A DNA stretch of 64,000 nucleotides from Telluria aromaticivorans (GCF_013003915.1 NZ_JABAIV010000003.1:124001-188000), one strand, 5' to 3'; positions 39,585-48,507 are shown, counted from the stretch's first letter. Program-made: numbers and translations. The notes: generated from the sequence alone by a model not told the origin.

Positions 39585-39739
39585 GGCAACGTGGTGACGT
39601 GGATTGGACAGGCCGTGCTGGAGCACGGTGGAGCGGGACAGCAAGCTGGGCCCGCCGCGCAAATCATTGCAAACGGGGAAGTTTATCAGAAGAGCATACC
39701 GATTGGTTCCAGATTTGCAAGCGGCGCCGGATCGCCCGC

Positions 39740-41692
39740 TCAGTGCACGCCCGGCCCGGGCTGGGCCTTGTTCCAGGAGGTCTTCCAGTTGTTAAATTGG
39801 GAAACCGGCATGGGCTTGGCCACAAAATAGCCCTGGGCCACGTCGCAACCCTGGGCCGCCAGGCAGGACCATGCCGCCTGGTCCTCGACGCCCTCGGCCA
39901 CGACATACAGGCCAAGGTGGTGCCCGAGGTCGATGGTGGCGTGGACAATGGCGCTAGAGCCGCTGCTCACGCTCATGAGGCGCACGAAGGACTGGTCGAT
40001 CTTGATAGCATGAATCGGAAACCGTTGCAGGTAGCTCAGGCTCGAGTAGCCGGTGCCGAAATCGTCGATCCAGATCTCGAAACCCATGTCGCTCAGCCGC
40101 GCCAGCGACTGCATGGCCGTGTCCGGATCGTCCATCAGCGCGCTCTCGGTCAACTCGAACTGAATCGAATTGTCGGGAATCGCCAGGGCCAGGGCCAGGC
40201 GATGGATGCGGTCGATGAAGGCGGGGTTCTGGATGTCGTGCGCAGACAGGTTGACCGATAGCGACGCGGGGTTGCCATCCCGCTGCCAGTCATGCACCTG
40301 GCGGAAGGCCGCGTGCACCATCCACTCTGTAATCGCGGAAATCATGCCGCCCTGCTCGGCCAGTGGAATAAAGACGCTTGGTGCGATCGCACCAAGCTGC
40401 GGGTCACGCCAGCGGACCAGCGCTTCGGCGCCGAATGCGCTGCGCGTACGCATGTCGACCTTCGGCTGGCAAACCATCTCCAACTGGCCTTGCTCGATCG
40501 CCTGCCGCAGCCGGCCCATCATCGCAAGGCGCCCGGAAATCTCCTGCTCATGGCCGGCCGGGTACACGGCGATCCCCTCTGCCGAGCGCTGCGCCAGGCG
40601 CATGGCGGCGCTGGCGCGGCGTGCCAAGCTCTCCGCCGATACCGCATGGTCCGGAAACAGGGAGATCCCCGCCGCCAGGTGGGGCGCGATCAGCGCGCAC
40701 GAGGCCTCCACCGGCTCGGCATGCACGGCCAGGGCAGTACGGGCGCAGGTCACGGCGGCATCGAGGCCGGCGTCGTCGAGCACGATCGCAAACTCTCCTT
40801 CGCCCGGCATCACGACCGGCGTGCCCTGCGGCATGCTTGCCACCAGGCGGACGGCCAGGGTCTTCATCAGGCATTCGACAGCGTCCATCCCGAGCGCATT
40901 GCCGATCTCGTGGAACTTCTCGACCCCGATATGCACGATGGCGAGCCCCCGTCCGGCGGCGTGCGCGGCCGCGATCCGCTCGCGCAGCAGCTGGAACATG
41001 CCCGCCCGGTTGGGCAAGCCGGTCAGGGTATCGAACAGCGTCAGGCGCCTGATTGTCTCTTGCGCCAGCTCGTGCTCGCGCCGCAGGCGCAGCGTAAGGA
41101 TCCCAAAGGCAAGGTCGTCGGCGAGCTCGCCCAGCAGGCTGATTTCCTGCTCGTCGAAGGCGTCCGGCTCGGCCGCCGCCATGAACAGCGCGCCGATCAC
41201 CTCGTCGCCACAGGCCAGCGGAAAGGCGGTCAGCGATCGGTAGCCTTCCTGCTCGACGCGCCTTCGCAGCGCCTCGTAGCCTGGCTCCTGGAATACCGGC
41301 CCTTCATTGACGTCGCGGCGCGTGAATGGCTTGCCGGTGCGGATCGCGATCGCGGTGGCATCCTGTCCCAGCGGGGTGTCGGCCCAGGTATACCCTGCCT
41401 CGTTGAGATCGTGGACATCGATCGCGGTGGCCCTGCCGTTTTCGCAACCCATCCACACCATCCAGTGCAGGCGCCGGTCGGGTCCGGGGCCGGCATAGTT
41501 CACACCGGCGCGCACATAGCCTCCCTGCTCGACCGCCACCGTGCACATGTCGCACAGCAACCGGGTTTCGTCGGTTGCGCGCAATAACGTCCGGTTGCTG
41601 GCGCTCAGCGTCCGGTGCGCGCGCAAGGCGCGCTGCAACGAGAGCCCGTCGCCGGTGCTGCCCGCGGGTTCCCTGCTCGGCGGTTCGGACAT
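39740..41692 (-). CDS. GAF-GGDEF-EAL protein, c-di-GMP phosphodiesterase
   Basis: 650 residues with GGAG before the ATG at 41692. GAF (~30-190), then a degenerate GGDEF domain whose signature reads GEGEF (from residue 297), so it is not expected to make c-di-GMP. It is followed by a full EAL domain: EAL at 423-425 (AEALVRW), NLSAHD, ELTES, DDFGTGYSSL, IKIDQSFV and VAEGVE. The metal and catalytic residues are present, so it should degrade c-di-GMP. The GAF domain and the dead GGDEF domain may act as sensors. Confidence 0.88.
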   Translation of the reverse strand: MSEPPSREPAGSTGDGLSLQRALRAHRTLSASNRTLLRATDETRLLCDMCTVAVEQGGYVRAGVNYAGPGPDRRLHWMVWMGCENGRATAIDVHDLNEAGYTWADTPLGQDATAIAIRTGKPFTRRDVNEGPVFQEPGYEALRRRVEQEGYRSLTAFPLACGDEVIGALFMAAAEPDAFDEQEISLLGELADDLAFGILTLRLRREHELAQETIRRLTLFDTLTGLPNRAGMFQLLRERIAAAHAAGRGLAIVHIGVEKFHEIGNALGMDAVECLMKTLAVRLVASMPQGTPVVMPGEGEFAIVLDDAGLDAAVTCARTALAVHAEPVEASCALIAPHLAAGISLFPDHAVSAESLARRASAAMRLAQRSAEGIAVYPAGHEQEISGRLAMMGRLRQAIEQGQLEMVCQPKVDMRTRSAFGAEALVRWRDPQLGAIAPSVFIPLAEQGGMISAITEWMVHAAFRQVHDWQRDGNPASLSVNLSAHDIQNPAFIDRIHRLALALAIPDNSIQFELTESALMDDPDTAMQSLARLSDMGFEIWIDDFGTGYSSLSYLQRFPIHAIKIDQSFVRLMSVSSGSSAIVHATIDLGHHLGLYVVAEGVEDQAAWSCLAAQGCDVAQGYFVAKPMPVSQFNNWKTSWNKAQPGPGVH

Positions 41693-41832
41693 GGCTGCTC
41701 CACGTCATGCGCAATGCATGAAGTATAGCCCCGAAAGCGCATCCGCTTGCGGCTTAGGGCCCATATCCCGGCACGATGCGACGCCACTACGGGAGGGCGC
41801 CGCAGCGGGCGACGAACCGCGCGCAGGCAGCC

Positions 41833-42252
41833 TCAGGCCACCCGGGTCACAACCTGCAGGTTGGCATGCAGCGCCTTGGAGTAGGGGCAGGTAGCATGCG
41901 CACGCTCGGTCAGCTGCCCGGCAAGGCCGGCGTCCACGCCGGGCAGTTCGACCAGGAAGCGCGCCTGCAGGCGATAGTCATTCCCCGGGTTGACGCCCAG
42001 GTCGACCTCGACGTCGATTGCGGCATCCGCCGGAAACGCCAGGCTGGCTTCGCGGAACGCGCCCTGCAGCGCCCCCAGGTAGCAGGCGCCCCAGCCGGCC
42101 GCAAGCAGCTGCTCGGGATTGGTGCCTGGCGCACGCGAGTTGAAATGCGCAAGCGGCACGTCGAGGCGCCCGTCCGGACTGCGCGCCGCGCCGTCGCGGC
42201 CGCCGGTGACGCGGGTCTTGCCTGTGTAGAGGATGTTGTCGATGCTGGTCAT
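41833..42252 (-). CDS. ohr: Organic hydroperoxide resistance protein (Ohr/OsmC)
   Basis: 139 residues with AAGGAAA before the ATG. The Ohr hallmark MTSIDNILYTGKTRVTGGRDG opens the chain (given as landmark); the redox Cys pair sits in WGACYLGAL and ATCPYSKA. Ohr reduces organic and lipid hydroperoxides using dihydrolipoyl protein thiols. The likely regulator ohrR is 1.7 kb away on the other strand, beyond an MFS gene, instead of adjacent. Confidence 0.9.
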   Translation of the reverse strand: MTSIDNILYTGKTRVTGGRDGAARSPDGRLDVPLAHFNSRAPGTNPEQLLAAGWGACYLGALQGAFREASLAFPADAAIDVEVDLGVNPGNDYRLQARFLVELPGVDAGLAGQLTERAHATCPYSKALHANLQVVTRVA

Positions 42253-42688
42253 AATGATTTCCTTGATAAATGTAGCGATGCCGATTGCATCGCATGCGAA
42301 GTATCATACCGGATTATTCAAGGTGTTGCCCGTCGTCTTTGAAAATTTCCCGTCGAGCATCCCTGGGCAGAAGCGCCGCCCAAGGCACCCAATCCGTCAG
42401 CGCGACGGAACATGGGTAGCTGAGCAAGCGCAAGGCCGCGCAGACACTGGAAGCACTGATGGAAAAAGATATACCTCGCGTGCGATTGTCTCGCCCGCGC
42501 TTGACATGTGCATCGGCATGTTCTAGAGTTCAATTCATTCCTGTCGCATCCGATACATCTAACACTTCAGGATTACCCGGCTCCAGGCGCCACATGCATG
42601 TTGCGCGCGTAGCCAGCCTTGAACGCAGCCGTCTGCCCCGGTCTGGTCCGCCGTGCCGCCAACCTATTTCATCGAAGGAGCTTTCCCC
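42253..42688. other. Intergenic region between ohr and the MFS gene
   Basis: 436 bases between divergent genes. Contains a palindrome TCGCATGCGA near 42291, GCGAT/AATCG-like half-sites upstream of ohr, and a good sigma70 promoter for the MFS gene at 42501-42529. No protein-coding frame of note. Confidence 0.5.
42501..42529 (+). promoter_or_regulatory. Sigma70 promoter for the MFS gene
   Basis: TTGACA (42501-42506), 17-base spacer, TAGAGT (42524-42529). Arms ACATG/CATGT lie within the -35/spacer region and could bind a repressor. The resulting leader would be about 150 bases. Confidence 0.55.
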
Positions 42689-43873
42689 ATGGATCGACGT
42701 TTACTCGTGCTGGCTTCCGGCATGTTTGCAGTCGGCACCGACAGTTTCGTCGTCGCCGGCATCCTGCCCCAGGTTGCCGCCTCGCTCGGGGTCTCGATCC
42801 CGCTTGCCGGGCAGATGGTGACCCTGTATGCGCTGAGCTACGCCCTGCTCTCGCCCACGGTTGCGGCGATGCTGGCGCACTGGCCGCGCAAGCGCCTGCT
42901 GCTGGCCGGCCTGGGCGTGTTCGTCGCCGGCAACGCGATGACGGCGCTGGCCCCCTCGATCGGATGGGTGCTGGCCAGCCGCGTGATCGCCGGGCTGGGC
43001 GCGGCGATGTACAGCCCGACCGCCACCGCCACCGGCGCTGCGCTGGTCCCGCCGGAGCGGCGCGCGACGGCCCTGGCCATCGTGATCGCCGGATTGTCGA
43101 GTGCCACCGCCCTCGGCGCGCCCCTTGGCACCCTGATCGCCGGCCTGGACGACTGGCGCAGCACGATGTGGTTCGTCAGCATCCTCGGCACCCTGGCCGG
43201 CCTTGGGGTCTGGCTCCTGCTGCCGGCGATCCCGCCGCTGCCGGCCGCCACCCTGCGCCAGCGCCTGGCGCCGCTCAAGGACACCCGCATCGCCCTGGTG
43301 CTGCTGACCACCCTGGTTGCCTATGCGGGCATGTTCTCGGTCTACACCTATATCGGCGTGATCTTCGACCGCGTCACCGCCGGCGCCCCCGGCGTACTGG
43401 CCGGCCTGCTGCTGATCTGGGGTGTTGCCGCCACCGCCGGCAACCTGGTCGCGGGACGCCTGACCGACCGCCTCGGCAGCCGCCGCATCATCTTCGGCGC
43501 CTTGCTGGTGGGCGCCGTCAACTTCGCCCTGACCCCGTGGACCTCGGCACACCTGTGGAGCGCGTTGCCGGCCATCGTAGTCTGGGCAGTTTGCGGCTGG
43601 GGCCTGCTGGTGCCGCAGCAGCACCGCCTGATCGGGCTGGCGCCGGCCGCCGCGCCGCTGCTGATGGGCCTGAATTCCGCCGCGCTCTACGCCGGCGTGT
43701 CGTCGGCCGGCGTGCTGGGCGGCGCCGCAATCGCCCTGTTCGAGCGCCACGACATCGGGCTGCTGGCCGGCGCGCTGCTGGCGCTCGCTTTCGGCGTCGC
43801 CGTGCTGGCCGACCGCCGCATCCGCGCCACCAGCGCGCCTGGCGCCGCCGGCGCCACCGCCCAGGCAGGATAA
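42689..43873 (+). CDS. MFS transporter, DHA1-type exporter
   Basis: 394 residues from the ATG at 42689 (AAGGAG upstream). Twelve predicted membrane helices. The first loop region reads LYALSYALLSPTVAAM, and a GLGAAMYSPTATA motif in helix 5 matches the antiporter motif C region of drug/sugar exporters (AraJ/YdhP-like). It probably exports a small toxic compound or sugar by proton exchange. It is followed 73 bases later by ohrR and then a two-component pair on the same strand. Confidence 0.82.
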   Translation: MDRRLLVLASGMFAVGTDSFVVAGILPQVAASLGVSIPLAGQMVTLYALSYALLSPTVAAMLAHWPRKRLLLAGLGVFVAGNAMTALAPSIGWVLASRVIAGLGAAMYSPTATATGAALVPPERRATALAIVIAGLSSATALGAPLGTLIAGLDDWRSTMWFVSILGTLAGLGVWLLLPAIPPLPAATLRQRLAPLKDTRIALVLLTTLVAYAGMFSVYTYIGVIFDRVTAGAPGVLAGLLLIWGVAATAGNLVAGRLTDRLGSRRIIFGALLVGAVNFALTPWTSAHLWSALPAIVVWAVCGWGLLVPQQHRLIGLAPAAAPLLMGLNSAALYAGVSSAGVLGGAAIALFERHDIGLLAGALLALAFGVAVLADRRIRATSAPGAAGATAQAG

Positions 43874-43903
43874 GCCATGGACCGTATATTGAAAAAATCG
43901 GGC

Positions 43904-43918
43904 GCGATATATAATCGC
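43904..43918. promoter_or_regulatory. Candidate OhrR operator GCGAT-ATATA-ATCGC
   Basis: A 15-bp inverted repeat 28 bases upstream of ohrR, overlapping a TATAAT (43910-43915). Related GCGAT and AATCG half-sites occur upstream of ohr. Fits autoregulation by OhrR. Confidence 0.4.
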
Positions 43919-43946
43919 CATGACCATGCAACCAAGGAGAACGGCA

Positions 43947-44435
43947 ATGAAAACGGCAGCGCGCGTGAAACCCGGCGACCCGGGTGTCAAGAGGCTGGAC
44001 GAGTTCCTGTGCTTCGCGATCTATTCGACCAACCTGGCGCTGGGCAAGGCCTACAAGCCGGTCCTGGAGCAACTCGGCCTGACCTATACCCAGTACATCG
44101 CCATCATCGCGCTGTGGGAAGAGGACGACCAGACCGTGACGGGCCTGGGGGAAAAGCTGTTCCTGGAATCGAATACCCTGACCCCCATCCTCAAGAAACT
44201 CGAGGCGATGGGTTATGTGCGGCGCCAGCGCGACCCCAGGGACGAACGCCAGGTGCGGGTCGGGCTGACCGAGGCTGGGCACCGGCTGCGCCTGAGCGCA
44301 CTGGGCAAGGGCGTGGTGTCGGAAACCCGCTTCACGCCGGAGCAGTCGGCCGAACTTCACCGCACCCTGGTCACCCTGCGCGCCAACCTGCTGGAGAACG
44401 CCGGCAGGTACGAGAAGGCGCCGGCAGCGGATTAA
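43947..44435 (+). CDS. ohrR: MarR-family peroxide sensor OhrR
   Basis: 162 residues from the ATG at 43947 (AAGGAG upstream). The OhrR-specific redox Cys is present in EFLCFAIYSTNLALGKAYKP near residue 23, followed by LGLTYTQYIAIIALWEED and the winged-helix wing RRQRDPRDERQVRVGLTEAG. OhrR represses ohr until organic peroxides oxidise this Cys. The gene lies between the MFS gene and the OmpR/HK pair; ohr itself is on the opposite strand beyond the MFS gene. Confidence 0.85.
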   Translation: MKTAARVKPGDPGVKRLDEFLCFAIYSTNLALGKAYKPVLEQLGLTYTQYIAIIALWEEDDQTVTGLGEKLFLESNTLTPILKKLEAMGYVRRQRDPRDERQVRVGLTEAGHRLRLSALGKGVVSETRFTPEQSAELHRTLVTLRANLLENAGRYEKAPAAD

Positions 44436-44480
44436 GCCCCGCGCTGCGTGCCCCGGCAGCCCACGTTCAGGGAGGCTGCC

Positions 44481-45221
44481 ATGCGCGATACTGACCACGT
44501 GCTGGTGGTGGACGACGACCGCGGCATCCGCGAGCTGGTCTGCGCCTACCTCGAAAAACAGGGCCTGCGTACCACTGCGGCCGCGGACGGGCGCGAAATG
44601 CGCGCCGTGCTGCAGCGCTTCACCCCGGACGCCATCGTGCTCGACCTGATGCTGCCCGGCGACGACGGCCTGGTGCTGTGCCGCGAACTGCGGGCCGGCA
44701 AGCACCGCACGGTGCCGATCCTGATGCTGACTGCGCGCGACGAGGAATTCGACCGCGTGGTCGGGCTCGAAATCGGCGCCGACGACTACATGCCCAAACC
44801 GTTCTCGGTGCGCGAACTACTGGCGCGCATCCGCGCCGTGCTGCGCCGCACCCGCATGCTGCCGCCCAACATGCAGCTGACCCAGGCCGCCACCCTGCTC
44901 GGTTTCGGCGAGTGGCGGGTCGACACCGTGGCGCGCCACCTGCTCGACGCCGACGGCGTCGCGGTGCCGGTCAGCGGCGCCGAATACCGCCTGCTGCGCG
45001 TCTTCCTCGACCATCCGCAGCGCGTGTTGACGCGCGACCAGTTGCTGGAACTGACCCACGGCCACGACGCCGACCAGTTCGACCGCTCGATCGACATCTT
45101 GGTCAGCCGCCTGCGCCAGCGCCTGCGCGACGGGGCGCGCGAGCCGCGCTACATCAAGACCCTGCGCAACGAGGGCTATGTCTTTGCCAGCCCGGTCGAG
45201 CTGCTCGAAAGCGCATCATGA
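44481..45221 (+). CDS. OmpR-family response regulator
   Basis: 246 residues from the ATG at 44481, with GGAGG upstream. Receiver with Asp55 (IVLDLMLPGDDG) and Lys in YMPKPFSVRE; C-terminal winged helix (~140-240) with VPVSGAEYRLLRVFLDHP, SIDILVSRLRQRL and TLRNEGYVF. It overlaps the kinase start by four bases (ATGA). It is a good candidate to control the bufferin operon 1.5 kb downstream, whose upstream region carries spaced direct octamers of the kind OmpR proteins bind. That assignment is inferred. Confidence 0.9.
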   Translation: MRDTDHVLVVDDDRGIRELVCAYLEKQGLRTTAAADGREMRAVLQRFTPDAIVLDLMLPGDDGLVLCRELRAGKHRTVPILMLTARDEEFDRVVGLEIGADDYMPKPFSVRELLARIRAVLRRTRMLPPNMQLTQAATLLGFGEWRVDTVARHLLDADGVAVPVSGAEYRLLRVFLDHPQRVLTRDQLLELTHGHDADQFDRSIDILVSRLRQRLRDGAREPRYIKTLRNEGYVFASPVELLESAS

Positions 45222-46543
45222 AGCCGCTGCGCGCGCTGCTGGCCCGCCTGGCGCCGCCCAGCCTGTTCGCGCGCCTGTCGCTGATCCTGGTGGCCGGGCT
45301 GACCGCGGCCCAGCTGTTGTCGGCCACACTCGCCATCGGCGAGCGCGACGAGGTGAACATGGGCGCGATGATCGATACCGTCGAGGTCGACCTGCGCGCT
45401 GCCGTCGCCCTGCTCGACCGCCTGCCGCGCGCCGAGCGCGCCGCCTGGCTGCCGCAACTCGAACGCAGCGGCTACCGTTTCCTGCCTGGCACCGGCCAGT
45501 CCGGCCCGCCGGTAGAAGCGGCGCTGTCCACCCGCCTGCTGCGCTCGGCCACACGGGCGCTGACCCCCGGTTATGCTTTCAGCGCGCATGCGCTGGCCGG
45601 TCCGCGCGAACGTTTCCAGCTGCACCTGCAGCTGGCCGACGGAGATCCGCTCACGATCGAGTTCCGGCCGCGCCCCGGCCTGCCATTGTCGCCCTGGCTG
45701 CCCTATGTGCTGGGAGCGCAGCTGGCGCTGGTGGCGCTGAGCTGCTGGCTGGCCGTGCGCCTCGCCACCGCCCCGCTGCGCGCGCTGGCCGAAGCCGCCG
45801 ACGCGCTGGGCCCCGACCTGCGCCCGGCCGAGCTGCCGGAACACGGGCCGTCCGAAGTGCTGCGTGCCACCCGCGCGCTGAACGCCATGCAGCGCCGTAT
45901 CGCCGGCTATGTCGACGAGCGCCTGCGCATCCTGGCTGCGATCTCGCACGACCTGCAAACCCCGATCACCCGCATGCGCCTGCGCATCGACCTGGCCGAC
46001 GACCCGGCACTGCAGCAGAAACTCGGCGCTGACCTGTCGGAGCTGCAGCACCTGGTGCGCGAAGGCCTGGACTATGCCCGCGCGATGCACGGCAAGCTGG
46101 AACCGGCCTGTCCCCTGGACCTGGCCAGCCTGCTCGACAGCATCGCGCTCGACTACCGCGACGGCGGGGCCGCCCTGTGCCTTGCCGCCCCGCCCGGGGC
46201 CATCGTCCACACCCGGCCGAAGGCCCTGCGCCGCATCGTCTGCAACCTGGTCGACAACGCCCTCAAGTATGCCGGCCAGGCAGAGCTGGTACTCGATTGC
46301 GGGGTGCCGGGAGCGCCCGTGATCCGCGTGCTCGACCGCGGGCAGGGCATCCCCGAAGACATGCTGGAAGCCGTGTTCGAGCCCTTCTACCGGCTCGAAA
46401 GCTCGCGCAACCGCGAGACCGGCGGCACCGGACTGGGACTGGCCATCGCGCGCCAGCTGGCCGCCGCGCTACCGGCCGAACTGACCCTGCACAACCGCCC
46501 CGGCGGCGGACTCGAGGCCCGCCTGGTGCTGCGCGCCGCCTGA
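45218..46543 (+). CDS. Membrane sensor histidine kinase, partner of the OmpR regulator
   Basis: 441 residues. Two membrane helices (~20-42 and ~165-185) bracket a ~120-residue periplasmic domain without a named fold. HAMP follows, then HisKA with His244 (AAISHDLQTPITRMR) and the ATPase domain (NLVDNALKYA, LDRGQGIP, GTGLGLAIARQL). This is the EnvZ/RstB-like class. The stop is 163 bases before the bufferin operon. The signal is unknown; copper or other metal stress would fit the next operon. Confidence 0.9.
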   Translation: MKPLRALLARLAPPSLFARLSLILVAGLTAAQLLSATLAIGERDEVNMGAMIDTVEVDLRAAVALLDRLPRAERAAWLPQLERSGYRFLPGTGQSGPPVEAALSTRLLRSATRALTPGYAFSAHALAGPRERFQLHLQLADGDPLTIEFRPRPGLPLSPWLPYVLGAQLALVALSCWLAVRLATAPLRALAEAADALGPDLRPAELPEHGPSEVLRATRALNAMQRRIAGYVDERLRILAAISHDLQTPITRMRLRIDLADDPALQQKLGADLSELQHLVREGLDYARAMHGKLEPACPLDLASLLDSIALDYRDGGAALCLAAPPGAIVHTRPKALRRIVCNLVDNALKYAGQAELVLDCGVPGAPVIRVLDRGQGIPEDMLEAVFEPFYRLESSRNRETGGTGLGLAIARQLAAALPAELTLHNRPGGGLEARLVLRAA

Positions 46544-46597
46544 TGCGCGCGGCGCCGCGGGCGGCGCCTTTGTTTCCGAATATGTCCAGTCCGGGCG

Positions 46598-46626
46598 CCG
46601 ACACACAAGCGCCCCCTTCCGACACA
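46598..46626 (+). promoter_or_regulatory. Direct repeat CCGACACA x2, 21-bp period, upstream of the bufferin operon
   Basis: CCGACACA at 46598-46605 and again at 46619-46626, start-to-start 21 bp (two helical turns), 81-109 bases before the first gene. The same octamer with the same spacing and orientation to its gene occurs ahead of the cupin gene (53525-53553). It looks like a response-regulator binding site. Confidence 0.55.
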
Positions 46627-46637
46627 TGCCGGAGATA

Positions 46638-46655
46638 CCCGCGACATATCGCGGG
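46638..46655. other. Perfect inverted repeat in bufferin operon leader
   Basis: CCCGCGA-CATA-TCGCGGG, a 7-bp stem with a 4-base loop, 52 bases before the first ATG. It could be an operator half of the promoter region or a leader hairpin. Confidence 0.35.
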
Positions 46656-46706
46656 CGCCTAATGGTTCCTGTCGCGACGCCGTCGCTCACCACCCGGAGA
46701 ACCATC

Positions 46707-47039
46707 ATGCACAAGATCACCACCAGCCTCTTCCTGCTGGCGCTCGCCCTCGGCGGCGCCGCCCAGGCCGCACCCGCCGCCACCGGTCCCGACGTCGGCC
46801 CGGTCGGCACCGGCGCCATTGCAGAACGCGTCCTCGAGGTCAAGGCCAACACCCGCTACCTCAACGTCAGGAACGGCGAGACCGTCGCCATCCGCCAGGG
46901 AGAACGCAGCGTCACCTGGTTCGTGCAGGCCGCGCCAAACGTCACCGTCGTCCCCCTGTCGCGCATCCTGCCGCGCGACGGGAGCGGCCAGGAGGTCCTG
47001 GTCTACATCGCCGCGGGCCCGCAATACCTCGATTTCTGA
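46707..47039 (+). CDS. CzcE-like periplasmic protein
   Basis: 110 residues from the ATG at 46707. Signal peptide ends at AAQA (~21). The mature chain fits the CzcE family core: [32 protein letters not shown] and the last strand [14 protein letters not shown] (landmarks). CzcE binds copper in the periplasm of Cupriavidus. It is the first gene of the operon with two bufferin precursors, which supports a metal role. Confidence 0.75.
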   Translation: MHKITTSLFLLALALGGAAQAAPAATGPDVGPVGTGAIAERVLEVKANTRYLNVRNGETVAIRQGERSVTWFVQAAPNVTVVPLSRILPRDGSGQEVLVYIAAGPQYLDF

Positions 47040-47094
47040 CAGCCGATCCGCCCCGGGCAGTTTTTTTCTACATTCCCACCTTCAGGAGAACACC

Positions 47095-47364
47095 ATGCAC
47101 CCTACCCGCGCCGCCTTTGCCGCCGCCTTTGCCCTGAGCCTGTGCGCCGCCGGCGCCCATGCCGCCGACGTCAAGAAACCGATGGAGAAATGCTACGGCG
47201 TCTCGCTCGCCGGCCATAACGACTGCGCCGCCGGCGAAGGCACGTCCTGCGCCGCCACCTCGGTGTCCGACTACCAGGGCGATGCCTGGACGCTGGTCGA
47301 AAAAGGCAGCTGCACCACCATCAAGACCCCCAAGGGCTACGGCTCGCTGACCCCGCGCAAGTAA
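47095..47364 (+). CDS. bufA1: Bufferin-type RiPP precursor, DUF2282 (BufA1)
   Basis: 89 residues. A Sec signal peptide ends near AHAA (24) and acts as leader. The mature core has the four conserved Cys of DUF2282 at 33, 44, 52 and 73 in [25 protein letters not shown] and VEKGSCTTI. In characterised systems the DUF692 enzyme modifies such Cys and the exported peptide binds copper. It lies upstream of the matching bufB/bufC genes, with an exported hydrolase-fold gene nine bases after it. Confidence 0.88.
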   Translation: MHPTRAAFAAAFALSLCAAGAHAADVKKPMEKCYGVSLAGHNDCAAGEGTSCAATSVSDYQGDAWTLVEKGSCTTIKTPKGYGSLTPRK

Positions 47365-47373
47365 GGACGCCGC

Positions 47374-48120
47374 ATGAACGCTTTTGCTTCCCTGATGCTG
47401 GCCGCCGCCGTGTTCGCGCCGGCCCTGGCCCAGGCCGCGCCGGCCGACACGAAGAACGTCGTGATCGTCCCCGGCACTTTCATCGACGGCGCCAGCTGGC
47501 GCGTGGTGCACGACATCCTCCGCCACAAGGGTTTCCAGGTAACCGTTGTGCCGCTCTCCCACGACACGCTCGAGGAAGACATCGCCGCCACCCGGCGCGT
47601 GCTGTTCAACCAGTTCGGCAAGGTCGTCCTGGTCGGCAGCGGCATGGGCGGCACGGTGATCGGCCATGCCGGCGAAGGCGCCAAGGTCAAGGCCCTGGTG
47701 TACGTAGCCGCGCTGGCGCCGCAGGTCGGCGAAAACAGCGGCCAGCTGCTCGGCGCAATCCCCGCGGAGCCGGTGGCCAGGCCCGACTGGGCAGGCTATT
47801 ACTGGGCCGACCGCGCGCGCTTCCACCAGAACTTCGCGGCCGACCTCACGCCCAACCGGGCCGCCTTCCTGGCAGCCTCGCAAGTGCCGACCACCCAGGC
47901 CTTCGTGTATGCACCGGCCTACGCCGCGGCGTGGCGCGACAAGCCCAGTTACGCGGTGGTCGCGACCAATGACCGGTTCCTGCACCCGGACACGCAACGC
48001 ATGATGTACAAGCGGGCCCGCGCCCGCACCATCGAGATCGCATCCAGCCACGCGGTGCAGCTGTCGAACCCGGAAAAGGTGGCCGCGCTGATCGAGCAGG
48101 CCGCCGTTGACACCCTCTGA
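47374..48120 (+). CDS. Exported alpha/beta-hydrolase-fold protein lacking the nucleophile
   Basis: 248 residues with AAGGA upstream. The signal peptide ends at AQAAP (~22). The chain follows the small esterase type (VPGTFIDGASWRVVHDIL; VALVYVAALAP-like stretch; SSHAVQLSNPEKVAALIEQAA). The nucleophile elbow, normally GHSxGG, reads GSGMGG (88-93): Gly90 stands where Ser should be, while the late His is kept. It should therefore not be a normal esterase. It sits between the two precursor genes, in the periplasm, so a binding, chaperone or metal-site role is possible. Confidence 0.75.
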   Translation: MNAFASLMLAAAVFAPALAQAAPADTKNVVIVPGTFIDGASWRVVHDILRHKGFQVTVVPLSHDTLEEDIAATRRVLFNQFGKVVLVGSGMGGTVIGHAGEGAKVKALVYVAALAPQVGENSGQLLGAIPAEPVARPDWAGYYWADRARFHQNFAADLTPNRAAFLAASQVPTTQAFVYAPAYAAAWRDKPSYAVVATNDRFLHPDTQRMMYKRARARTIEIASSHAVQLSNPEKVAALIEQAAVDTL

Positions 48121-48173
48121 TCTCCCCGGTGCCGCCTGGCGGCGCCAACCACCCACCTGAAAGGAACAACACC

Positions 48174-48443
48174 ATGAATATTTCCACCTCTTCGCGCGTC
48201 GGCAAGGCCGGCGCCATCGCCCTGCTGGCCCTGGCCGCCCTCGGCATGTCCAATCCGTCCGTCTCGGCAGAGAAGGAAAAGCCGGGCCGCTGCTATGGCA
48301 TCAACAACTGCAAGGGCGAAAGCCTGTGCGCCACTGCCAAGAACGACTGCAAGGGCCTGAACGACTGCAAGGCCCAGGGCGTGCTGGTCAAGACCCCGAC
48401 CGAGTGCAAGGCGCTGGGCGGCACCGTCACCGAGAAGGAATAA
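48174..48443 (+). CDS. bufA2: Second bufferin-type precursor, six-Cys (BufA2-like)
   Basis: 89 residues from the ATG at 48174 (AAGGA upstream). A signal peptide runs to about residue 32 (NPSVSA). The mature peptide has six Cys at 40, 46, 52, 59, 65 and 78 in the repeated pattern GRCYGINNCKG, SLCATAKNDCKG, NDCKAQG. This is the pattern of the BufA2 group, distinct from DUF2282. Having both types in one operon with one modifying enzyme is unusual. It lies 64 bases ahead of bufB. Confidence 0.8.
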   Translation: MNISTSSRVGKAGAIALLALAALGMSNPSVSAEKEKPGRCYGINNCKGESLCATAKNDCKGLNDCKAQGVLVKTPTECKALGGTVTEKE

Positions 48444-48507
48444 GCAAGCCAGGCCCGCCTGGCAAGCAGGCGGGCCTGTTCGCAACCGCATTTTTCGCGA
48501 GGCACCC

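Noticed and set aside
37704-39830. + strand open frame of ~700 codons opposite the TonB receptor
   Set aside because: The minus frame has a clear plug and barrel; the + frame shows no motif.
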